Positions 1 to 4,356 of a DNA stretch of 5,458 nt are shown here, piece after piece. The notes beneath the pieces are model-generated. The model ran no database searches. It was not told the DNA's origin and saw nothing but the letters and a program-made list of their open reading frames with translations. The stretch's first letter is position 1; the number at the start of each line of letters is the position of its first letter. A program made the position numbers and the translations under genes. This stretch comes from DAOTXR01 sp034435375 (GTDB lineage: Bacteria; Chloroflexota; Anaerolineae; Aggregatilineales; UBA3940): assembly GCA_034435375.1 (NCBI GenBank), contig DAOTXR010000093.1, forward strand, positions 1 to 5,458, read 5' to 3'.

Positions 1-43
1 TCAGGGCATGATGGGTCGCCTTAGCCCACTGTCTCAGGTTCAT
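1..43 (-). CDS. Start of an unidentified gene, cut by the window edge
   Basis: On the minus strand an ATG at 43-41 follows the TAG stop of the preceding small gene with no gap (TAGATG). The frame stays open to the window edge and reads MNLRQWAKATHHAL. An AGGAG sequence lies about 12 bases before this ATG, inside the end of the upstream gene, which is a loose but usable ribosome-binding site. The tight junction suggests translational coupling in an operon with the 44-340 gene and ssb. Fourteen residues are too few to recognise a family. Confidence 0.45.
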   Translation of the reverse strand, partial: MNLRQWAKATHHAL

Positions 44-340
44 CTACCGTTCAATCTCCTGCTGCCGGGTGGCGCTTGCCCGGCCATCCGGGGCAATCTC
101 CAGAAGGCCCTGCTCGATGAACAGACCGAGATAATACTGCCGCAGCCTGCGTCGCTGACGGTCTTCCTGCTCGCGGATCTCGGCGTGAGTGGGGATGCGC
201 CTGCCGCGCTCCTGGATGTGCTCAACGTGCTGCCGGTGGCGCTCGCGCTCCTGGGCCAGTTCCTGCTCATGCTCCTGCTGCCGAACAGCCCTCGTGCGGT
301 GGTAGTCGGCCTCGCGGCGCGCCCGCCGCCCCTCGGTCAC
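44..340 (-). CDS. Small, highly charged, probably coiled-coil protein of unknown function
   Basis: This 98-residue reading frame starts at a GTG (340-338), six bases after the TAA that ends the ssb frame, and stops at 44-46 directly before the next ATG. The spacing implies co-transcription and probably coupled translation with ssb. The first 70 or so residues are almost all Arg, Glu, Gln and His in a helix-favouring pattern (for example RQQEHEQELAQERERHRQH), as in a basic/acidic coiled coil or long single helix. The last 30 residues are more mixed (QYYLGLFIEQGLLEIAPDG) and could form a small folded end. There is no signal peptide or membrane segment. I do not recognise a family. Low-complexity composition can keep a frame open in GC-rich DNA, but the tight spacing on both sides supports a real gene. 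Confidence 0.55.
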   Translation of the reverse strand: MTEGRRARREADYHRTRAVRQQEHEQELAQERERHRQHVEHIQERGRRIPTHAEIREQEDRQRRRLRQYYLGLFIEQGLLEIAPDGRASATRQQEIER

Positions 341-346
341 GTAGCG

Positions 347-756
347 TTAGAAGGGGATTTCCTCCTGCTGTTCCTGCGCAACCGGCTCGCTGTGGCCGTT
401 CGCGTCGAGGAACTTGACCGTATCAGCGGTCACTTTGAGGGCGGCACGCGGCTGGCCCTCACTGTCGATGTATGCTTCGGCTTCGATGCGGCTCGTCACG
501 ACCAGCACCTTGCGCCCTTTGGCGAGGTACTGGTTGTGTGACCGGCAACCTTCGGTTGCTAGGCCAGCTTGCCCCAGCACGCGACCTTGTACCAGGTCAC
601 CCGTTCTCCTGGCTCACCGTCGCTGTTGGTCCAGCGCGTGTTCACGGCCACGGAGAAGTTGGTCACGGCCTTGCCGGATGGCGTAGCCGGTGAGTACACC
701 GTGCGCATCTCCGGGTCACGGCCCAGGTTTCCCACGATGGTCAGCTGCTCATACAT
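347..756 (-). pseudogene. ssb: Single-stranded DNA-binding protein gene with broken reading frame
   Basis: SSB coats single-stranded DNA during replication, repair and plasmid transfer. The frame begins at ATG 756 after a strong AAGGAGG at eight bases and reads MYEQLTIVGNLGRDPEMRT, the classic N-terminal OB-fold opening. It continues through a WYKVACWGKLA strand and then hits TAG at residue 66. The rest of the protein resumes in another frame: NQYLAKGRKVLV, EAEAYIDSEGQPRAALKV, TADTVKFLDA and the acidic C-terminal tip ending EEIPF, which in SSBs recruits partner proteins. Removing 17 bases (545-561) restores one continuous protein of about 130 residues with normal spacing between GKLA and NQYLAKG. 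As written, neither half carries a complete OB fold, so the gene should be non-functional unless the frame is corrected by recoding or the lesion is a sequencing error. It heads the small operon that continues to the left edge. Confidence 0.85.
545..561 (-). repeat. 17-base hairpin segment interrupting ssb
   Basis: On the minus strand the segment reads TAGCAACCGAAGGTTGC. It consists of a TA followed by a perfect 6-bp stem (GCAACC/GGTTGC) around a GAA loop. Its first three bases supply the premature TAG in the ssb frame. Deleting exactly these bases joins CTG GCC to CGG TCA CAC AAC and restores a normal SSB. It could be a small hairpin insertion, a slippage product or an assembly artefact. Confidence 0.6.
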
Positions 757-789
757 CTCGAAGTCCTCCTTCTGAGGAATAGGATCAAG

Positions 790-810
790 AAGCTCAGATC
801 ATCTGAACTT
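790..810. promoter_or_regulatory. Palindrome upstream of ssb, possible operator
   Basis: The arms TCAGAT (794-799) and ATCTGA (801-806) are perfect inverted repeats around one base. The outer AAG (790-792) and CTT (808-810) also pair, with one mismatched position between. It sits 34 bases upstream of the ssb start codon, where a repressor or activator could act. I cannot match it to a known operator family. Confidence 0.35.
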
Positions 811-820
811 CATCCGGTCT

Positions 821-836
821 GCGGGCGACAGCCCGC
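821..836. repeat. Hairpin repeat GCGGGC-GACA-GCCCGC, copy 1
   Basis: This is a perfect 6-bp stem with a 4-base loop in the intergenic region upstream of ssb. An almost identical 16-base sequence, with loop GATA instead of GACA, occurs at 3389-3404 upstream of the other minus-strand operon. There is no adjacent T run, so it is not an obvious terminator. Confidence 0.5.
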
Positions 837-925
837 CAGAGGTTCGGTTAGCGGCCAGGGATGGGAAGTCGGGATGCCCCTAATGTCAGATAACAGCATG
901 TACCCCTGCTCATTATCCTGGCCCA

Positions 926-961
926 CAAAAAAGATAGGATGCGCCTGCGCGGGCGCATCCT
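926..961 (-). terminator. Intrinsic terminator of the 75-residue gene
   Basis: The inverted repeat AGGATGCGCC (936-945) / GGCGCATCCT (952-961) gives a perfect 10-bp stem with a 6-base loop. Read on the minus strand it is followed within three bases by TTTTTT (932-927). It lies 15 bases past the stop codon at 976-978. This separates that gene from ssb, which must have its own promoter in 757-925. That stretch otherwise shows only the palindromes listed. Confidence 0.8.
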
Positions 962-975
962 CCTGTTCTGTCCGT

Positions 976-1203
976 TCAGCGGCTCTCCTGCTGTGTCTGC
1001 CACACCTCAAGGTCGTCGCGCAGGGCCTCAAGAATCCCTTCGGCCTGTGCGAGGCGGTTGTAGGCGTCGGTCATCCGGGTGTGGATGTCCGGGTCAGCAG
1101 GCGAGGTGTACAGGCGCAGCGCGCCGACCGTGTTGCGCGCCTGGTTGACGCTGTTGAGGGCGCGGGTCAGCGCGCCGCTCAGGATGGCGAGAGACTTCAT
1201 CAT
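976..1203 (-). CDS. Short helical protein of unknown function
   Basis: This is a 75-residue protein from ATG 1203 (a second ATG follows at 1200). AAGGAG lies eight bases upstream, and a clear intrinsic terminator sits just past the stop, so the transcription unit looks complete and monocistronic. The sequence is soluble and probably all-helical: a first helix SLAILSGALTRALNSVNQAR, a central stretch with TSPADPDIHTR, then a long amphipathic helix (AYNRLAQAEGILEALRDDLE). The N-terminal residues are moderately hydrophobic but too broken by polar residues for a convincing signal peptide. I do not recognise a family. Size and layout fit small helical proteins of plasmids and phages. The gene is divergent from the stalk protein at 1329. 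Confidence 0.65.
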   Translation of the reverse strand: MMKSLAILSGALTRALNSVNQARNTVGALRLYTSPADPDIHTRMTDAYNRLAQAEGILEALRDDLEVWQTQQESR

Positions 1204-1229
1204 AAGGCTTTCTCCTTCGTGGAAACAAT

Positions 1230-1270
1230 GACCCCGCAGGATTGGCGGGGTCTCTACTTGTTTTTTTTTT
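1230..1270 (+). other. Hairpin followed by ten T residues in the divergent intergenic region
   Basis: GACCCCGC (1230-1237) and GCGGGGTC (1245-1252) form a perfect 8-bp stem. Eight bases later comes an uninterrupted run of ten T (1261-1270). On the plus strand this resembles an intrinsic terminator, but the T run is too far from the stem for a canonical one and no plus-strand gene lies upstream. It would also sit in the 5' leader of the minus-strand gene that starts at 1203, so an insulating or leader role is equally possible. Confidence 0.4.
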
Positions 1271-1285
1271 CACGTTGTGTATAGT
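1258..1285 (+). promoter_or_regulatory. Candidate promoter for the stalk-protein gene
   Basis: TTGTTT (1258-1263) and TATAGT (1280-1285) are spaced 16 bases apart and match the sigma-70 type consensus at most positions. The predicted transcript would begin near 1292, about 35 bases before the start codon. The -35 box overlaps the T run, so this call is tentative. Confidence 0.35.
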
Positions 1286-1328
1286 GGGAGCAGGCTGGCA
1301 GCATCCTATTTTCCGGGTAGGGATGATG

Positions 1329-1787
1329 ATGCGGAGAGTAATGTTCATCATAGCCGGCGGGATTATCCTGATCGGGCTGGTGGCGGGTGGTGTGTTTGTG
1401 CTCAACGGCGGTGGTGACATTGAACAACCGCCAACTACCGAACCTACTGCTACCACCGGGCCAGCCGGTCCGGCCGAAACCAAGCAGCCGGACGAGCCTG
1501 CGGTTGAGCCGACTGATCCGCCAACAGCTACGCCTGTGCCAACTGCTAGGGCTACTGGCACACCCACCAGCACACCCACAGCGACGGCTACGCCCGTGCC
1601 GCCCATGGCAACCTTCACGCCGGAACCCACCGCGACCGCTACTTCGACACCGGCGATATGCGAACCTGGCTGGCTACCGGAGACGGGCTGGGTGTGCTGC
1701 GGCACCGCCCTAGTGGGGGCTGATGGGACGGTTGCCGAGTTCAACCCGGCGTGTGGGGTGGGTGGTGACCAACCTAGTGGCGGCTGA
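1329..1787 (+). CDS. Membrane-anchored Thr/Pro-rich stalk protein with Cys-containing tip
   Basis: About 152 residues in three parts. The N-terminus has basic residues (MRRVM) followed by a hydrophobic membrane segment of about 20 residues (IIAGGIILIGLVAGGVFVL). The middle, about residues 30-105, is a low-complexity extracytoplasmic stalk rich in Thr, Pro and Ala, with repeats such as PTATPVPT and TPTATATPVPP. The C-terminal 45 residues form a different small segment with four cysteines (ICEPGW, WVCCGT, PACGVGG). The protein probably sits in the membrane with its tip outside. Such Thr-Pro stalks are common in Chloroflexota surface proteins as I recall them. Three ATGs follow one another (1323, 1326, 1329). 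I chose 1329 because a TAGGG at 1318-1322 is then six bases away. Its function is unknown. It converges with the truncated methyltransferase, leaving 26 bases between stop codons and no hairpin terminator. Confidence 0.75.
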   Translation: MRRVMFIIAGGIILIGLVAGGVFVLNGGGDIEQPPTTEPTATTGPAGPAETKQPDEPAVEPTDPPTATPVPTARATGTPTSTPTATATPVPPMATFTPEPTATATSTPAICEPGWLPETGWVCCGTALVGADGTVAEFNPACGVGGDQPSGG

Positions 1788-1870
1788 CTGAGGGGGAGGC
1801 AGAGAGGAAGGCATTACCCCACGAGTGGTGACCAGCCTGGTGAGGGTGGTGGGGCAGTGGTGACCAGGTA
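1762..1870. repeat. Three direct copies of GTGGTGACCA
   Basis: GTGGTGACCA occurs at 1762-1771, 1825-1834 and 1857-1866. The first two copies extend further with similar bases (AACCTAGTG and GCCTGGTG). Copy 1 lies in the end of the stalk-protein gene. Copies 2 and 3 lie in the end of the methyltransferase gene, where copy 3 encodes the YLVTT of the conserved part. Unequal spacing (63 and 32 bases) argues against iterons and for local duplication or a rearrangement scar. Confidence 0.45.
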
Positions 1871-2314
1871 CGACGCAGCACGCTCGGTCATGTGGTGGGC
1901 ATACACCACCCACAGCACATACCCGCCATCCTGCGCCCACTTCCATGCATGGGCCAGCATCTCGAACTCACGGCGCTTCTCATCGGCGCGACCGCTGTTT
2001 TCGGCATAAGGCGGGTTGATGTAGACGACGCTGAAGGCGCGGTTGGGTGTGCGCAGCGTCATGATGTCGCCGCACACGGTATGCTCCTCACCGAACTTCT
2101 CACGGCAGGCATCGGCGCGGGTGGAGTCGATCTCGTTGGCGTAGGGGGTCATGCCCCAGGCCCGCGCGAGGTGCTGGAGCGCGTCGCCTTCACCGGCACA
2201 GGGGTCTAAAAGCCGCCCGCCCTCGCTGGCCCTGAAGTGGCTTGCGAGGGCGGGCAGGTGCTCCGGCGGGAACGGGTAGTACCCGCCTTTCATCTGAGAT
2301 TGTAGATGGGCCAC
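1814..2314 (-). CDS. DUF6094-like DNA methyltransferase, C-terminally truncated
   Basis: The 166-residue protein opens MAHLQSQMKGGYYPFPPEHL, followed by an S-adenosylmethionine-binding motif I, LLDPCAGEGDAL (about residues 35-46), and a catalytic motif IV, NPPY (about residues 100-103). A methyl group would go to the exocyclic amine of adenine or cytosine in DNA. This layout matches DUF6094-type methyltransferases of conjugative elements as I recall them. Those are usually roughly twice this length, with a further domain after a VIP-like strand. Here the protein ends soon after YAHHMTERAASYLVTT with a short proline-rich tail, so the 3' part is probably lost. I chose GTG 2314 because GGAGGTGAT (2329-2321) precedes it at good spacing. 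A longer reading from 2371 would overlap the upstream gene. It is second in an operon with the 2343-3266 gene, 28 bases downstream of its stop. Activity is doubtful. Confidence 0.7.
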   Translation of the reverse strand: MAHLQSQMKGGYYPFPPEHLPALASHFRASEGGRLLDPCAGEGDALQHLARAWGMTPYANEIDSTRADACREKFGEEHTVCGDIMTLRTPNRAFSVVYINPPYAENSGRADEKRREFEMLAHAWKWAQDGGYVLWVVYAHHMTERAASYLVTTAPPPSPGWSPLVG

Positions 2315-2342
2315 AGTGTTATCACCTCCGTGGTGGGTTGAG

Positions 2343-3266
2343 TTATGCAATAAGGTGCTCCACGTAGTCATGGGTTACCGGGGTGCGGGAGTACCACGCC
2401 CGGCGGCGCTTGCCCCAGCGAAAGCCTGCGCTTTTGAGTCGTGTCAGAATCCATTCATCCGGTTTGCGCTCAAACGAGAGCCACGTCCAGCCGCCTTCGT
2501 GGGTGAGCGTGAAGGGGATGGCCTCAGAGTGAGCTTCTGCGATAGTCGAGGCTTCTGGCTCTGGCTCCGGCGCGGCGGTGAGCAGCCGCTTTGAAGACTC
2601 AGATGGCTGCTCGCCCGGCCAGGTCAGCTCACCGCGCTCAACGGCCAGCGCGATGACCTGCGTCCAGCGGGCGCGGTCGAGCGTCACCTGGTAGACCGGG
2701 TGGGCATGGTTGACCAATGGCGTGACCAGTCTTTCGCGGCGGCCCAGCCTCAGCAGCCCGGCGTGCCACTCCGGGAACACAGCGATGTCCACGCACCGGC
2801 TGACATGCTGGCCGATCTTCTGCGCCATGTTGCCGCCCTCGAAGACGAAGGTGCAGCCCACCTTGTGGTCATAGGCTGGCTCAAAGAAGCGCTTGTCGAG
2901 CAGGATGCAGTGGTCAATGGCGAGGTGCTCGATGCGGACGGAGAAGCGCTTAAGTGGAAAACCGGCGGGGGCCGGTTTTCCTTGGGAGAAGCCTTTGGCT
3001 TCTCCACCGGCGCTCTCGTTGCCATCGAGGCCCGGATACCCGCCGTGGCGCAGGCGGTGGGGCCTGCCATTCAGGTCGGTGAAGTCGAGGGCGCGCCGCT
3101 CGATGAGCATGGCCCAGACGGCGTCGGCGGCAGTGGGCGGGCCTGCGAAGTTGAGGTAGATGCAGTCCGCGACGTGTTCATCCACGCGCCTGGCCGAGTA
3201 GCCGAAGACCTGTACAGTCCCGACTGCCTCGATCTTGCCGATGTGCTGCATTTCGATGGGGAACAT
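2343..3266 (-). CDS. Unknown protein with a C-terminal GFRW...AWY module
   Basis: About 307 residues from ATG 3266, chosen because GGGAGAAG lies five bases upstream. An earlier in-frame ATG at 3347 has no such site. No enzyme motif is obvious. The N-terminal two thirds are mixed and soluble (for example FPIEMQHIGKIEAVG, VGCTFVFEGGNMAQKIGQHV). A Pro/Glu-rich linker (TAAPEPEPEAST) precedes a C-terminal module, WLSFERKPDEWILTRLKSAG followed by FRWGKRRRAWYSR. Modules of this GFRW-basic-AWY type recur at the ends of plasmid and phage proteins as I recall them, but their role is unclear. Around residues 80-105 the protein passes through a Gly/Lys/Pro-rich stretch (GGEAKGFSQGKPAPAGFP) encoded by two perfect DNA palindromes, possibly an in-frame insertion. 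It is the first gene of a two-gene operon with the truncated methyltransferase and is divergent from the R-M cassette. Confidence 0.7.
   Translation of the reverse strand: MFPIEMQHIGKIEAVGTVQVFGYSARRVDEHVADCIYLNFAGPPTAADAVWAMLIERRALDFTDLNGRPHRLRHGGYPGLDGNESAGGEAKGFSQGKPAPAGFPLKRFSVRIEHLAIDHCILLDKRFFEPAYDHKVGCTFVFEGGNMAQKIGQHVSRCVDIAVFPEWHAGLLRLGRRERLVTPLVNHAHPVYQVTLDRARWTQVIALAVERGELTWPGEQPSESSKRLLTAAPEPEPEASTIAEAHSEAIPFTLTHEGGWTWLSFERKPDEWILTRLKSAGFRWGKRRRAWYSRTPVTHDYVEHLIA
2940..3005. repeat. Two tandem perfect palindromes inside the 307-residue gene
   Basis: GGAAAACCGGC (2956-2966) and GCCGGTTTTCC (2971-2981) make an 11-bp stem with a GGGG loop. Three bases later GGAGAAGCC (2985-2993) and GGCTTCTCC (2997-3005) make a 9-bp stem with a TTT loop. 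A further partial copy, GGAGAAGCGCTT, lies at 2940-2951. The whole set keeps the reading frame of the host gene. Confidence 0.7.
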
Positions 3267-3344
3267 ATCTTCTTCTCCCTGTGAACTTGATGTAGAATGA
3301 AAATGGCGTAGGGGGTGAGTCCCTGCGCCGGTGGAATGTATGAG

Positions 3345-3388
3345 CAACCCTGTAAGCGCTGCGCTGAGCAGCGCCGGTCACAGGGTTG
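3345..3388. other. Nested intergenic hairpin
   Basis: An outer stem CAACCCTGT (3345-3353) / ACAGGGTTG (3380-3388) encloses an inner stem GCGCTGC (3356-3362) / GCAGCGC (3368-3374) with loop GCTGA. Both stems are perfect. There is no T run on either strand, so it is probably not a simple terminator. It could be a structured RNA, a protein-binding cruciform or a relic recombination site. The flanking AAC and GTT resemble integron core trinucleotides, but the heptamers do not fit the consensus. Confidence 0.5.
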
Positions 3389-3404
3389 GCGGGCGATAGC
3401 CCGC
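3389..3404. repeat. Hairpin repeat GCGGGC-GATA-GCCCGC, copy 2
   Basis: Same stem as the copy at 821-836, with one base changed in the loop (GATA for GACA). It directly abuts the nested hairpin and lies about 120 bases upstream of the 307-residue gene on the minus strand. Confidence 0.5.
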
Positions 3405-3427
3405 GTATTGACTTCTGATAATGACAT

Positions 3428-3508
3428 GGCCTTGCATATTAGACTGCGGGTTGAGACTGCCATCTATAGACGGTTATGAGGAGTATTTCAGTCTAAAAAT
3501 AGTTAGCC
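3428..3508 (+). other. Possible degenerate attC or target site left of the cassette
   Basis: The site ends with GTTAGCC (3502-3508), an R'-like core, preceded after a 5-base spacer by CAGTCTAA (3489-3496). That octamer pairs perfectly with TTAGACTG (3439-3446). A left core pairing with R' would be expected near 3428-3434, where the sequence is GGCCTTG. It keeps the GGC but lacks the conserved AAC. The arms and spacers look attC-like, but the left core is wrong, so this may be a decayed attC, an attI-like site or a secondary target. Confidence 0.3.
3451..3480 (+). promoter_or_regulatory. Weak candidate promoter for the R-M operon
   Basis: TTGAGA (3451-3456) and TATGAG (3475-3480) are 18 bases apart. 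A second option, TTGACT (3408-3413) with CATATT (3435-3440), has a poor 21-base spacing. Both lie outside the cassette, which has only 26 bases before the R start codon and so no room for a full promoter of its own. Confidence 0.25.
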
Positions 3509-3528
3509 ATAAGCATAAGAGATCAGAA

Positions 3529-4356
3529 ATGATGACCAAAGCAGAATTCGAGAATGCGTTGAAAGAGTTTGCGAACACTCTCACAGGGCACGTGAGTACG
3601 GTCGATGGGCAGTGGTCAGTAAAGGGATTTATCGACGCCTTTAGGAACGTTTATACAATCTCGTCCGATACCAAGATTGTTTCCAAAATCCTAGAGATAC
3701 ACCTTTCCCCGAGAATTATTGCTTTTGCTGATGAGCATGACTTTGCCATCGTCCTCGCCGAGCATCAGAATTACTACCCGGATATATCGTTCGTCTCAAA
3801 GCATGATGAAGCCGTTCGCTTTGCCGTTGACTTCAAAACTACCTACCGTATTCCCGGCAAACCCTGGCTCTGTAATGGATTCACTCTCGGTTCACATGGT
3901 GAATACTTTCAGAACCGAACAAGCACGAAGAACATTCAATTCCCTTATGGAAGCTATTCCGGCCATTTTTGCTTGGGCATTATCTATGACCGCGCTGATG
4001 GAGCCACTATTGACGAAACACGGTGCTATCGTATTGAGGAACTTCATTCCATCACCTCCGTTATTTCGAATATCCAGTTCTTCGTTGCAGAGAAATGGAA
4101 AATCGCTGGCGATAAGAGCGGGTCTGGAAACACAGCTAATATCGGTAGCATCCAGCGCATTGAGGACATCCTTTCAGGCAACGGCATGTTCGCTAAGCTC
4201 GGTGAGGAGTGGTTTGACGATTACTGGATGAATTTTGGAAAGATTATCGTCAAAGGCCCAGATGGGAAAACCAAGAGGATCACGTCGCTTGTTGATTTTG
4301 TGAAATATCGCGGCGGCGATCCATCACTTATCGTCCCAAGGAACAATCAACCATGA
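3529..4356 (+). CDS. Type II restriction endonuclease, EcoRV family (predicted GATATC)
   Basis: A 275-residue relative of EcoRV (245 residues), which cuts GATATC to blunt ends as a magnesium-dependent homodimer. Compared from memory, the PD-(D/E)xK active site is intact: NYYPD with Asp85, AVDFKTTY with Asp101 and Lys103, and Glu56 in KILEIHLSPR. These equal EcoRV Asp74, Asp90, Lys92 and Glu45 with a constant offset of 11. The recognition loop GSGNTANIGS (about 198-207) matches EcoRV GSGNTTNIGS apart from one Thr-to-Ala change, so the site is probably the same. FTLG, TKNI and DYW blocks are also shared. I chose ATG 3529 (alternative 3532), which aligns with the EcoRV N-terminus and lies inside the cassette. 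A longer reading from 3421 would cross the cassette border. Its ribosome-binding site is weak (AAGAGA). The stop overlaps the methyltransferase start by ATGA. Confidence 0.92.
   Translation: MMTKAEFENALKEFANTLTGHVSTVDGQWSVKGFIDAFRNVYTISSDTKIVSKILEIHLSPRIIAFADEHDFAIVLAEHQNYYPDISFVSKHDEAVRFAVDFKTTYRIPGKPWLCNGFTLGSHGEYFQNRTSTKNIQFPYGSYSGHFCLGIIYDRADGATIDETRCYRIEELHSITSVISNIQFFVAEKWKIAGDKSGSGNTANIGSIQRIEDILSGNGMFAKLGEEWFDDYWMNFGKIIVKGPDGKTKRITSLVDFVKYRGGDPSLIVPRNNQP

Noticed and set aside
8..541. 177-residue plus-strand frame opposite ssb and the charged protein gene
   Set aside because: It is an antisense shadow in GC-rich DNA. The minus strand carries unmistakable SSB sequence over the same region.
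545..580. Programmed -1 frameshift or ribosomal bypass in ssb
   Set aside because: There is no X-XXY-YYZ slippery heptamer before the TAG, and take-off codon GCC does not match the codon preceding the resumed frame (TGC). Insertion or sequence error is simpler.
810..1031. 73-residue minus-strand frame overlapping the terminator and the 75-residue gene
   Set aside because: It overlaps a better-supported gene in another frame, reads through a strong terminator and a hairpin repeat, and has no recognisable sequence or ribosome-binding site.
1094..1744. 216-residue minus-strand frame rich in Val/Gly opposite the stalk protein
   Set aside because: Its repetitive composition is the reverse complement of the Thr-Pro repeats, and it runs through the divergent promoter region and into the 75-residue gene.
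1814..2371. Start of the DUF6094-like methyltransferase at 2371
   Set aside because: It would overlap the end of the upstream gene. The GTG at 2314 has GGAGGTGAT at proper spacing and gives the expected opening MAHLQSQMKGGYYP.
2700..3284. 194-residue plus-strand frame opposite the 307-residue gene
   Set aside because: It has no ribosome-binding site or family resemblance. The minus strand has a good ribosome-binding site and an operon arrangement.
3345..3390. Nested hairpin as an intact attC
   Set aside because: The heptamers GAGCAAC and GTTGGCG do not fit RYYYAAC/GTTRRRY, and there is no separate spacer or extrahelical base. The cassette border is better placed at 3502/3503.
3421..3528. 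Longer N-terminus for the restriction enzyme starting at 3421
   Set aside because: The 36 extra residues have no counterpart in EcoRV, cross the cassette border at 3502/3503, and the start has no ribosome-binding site.
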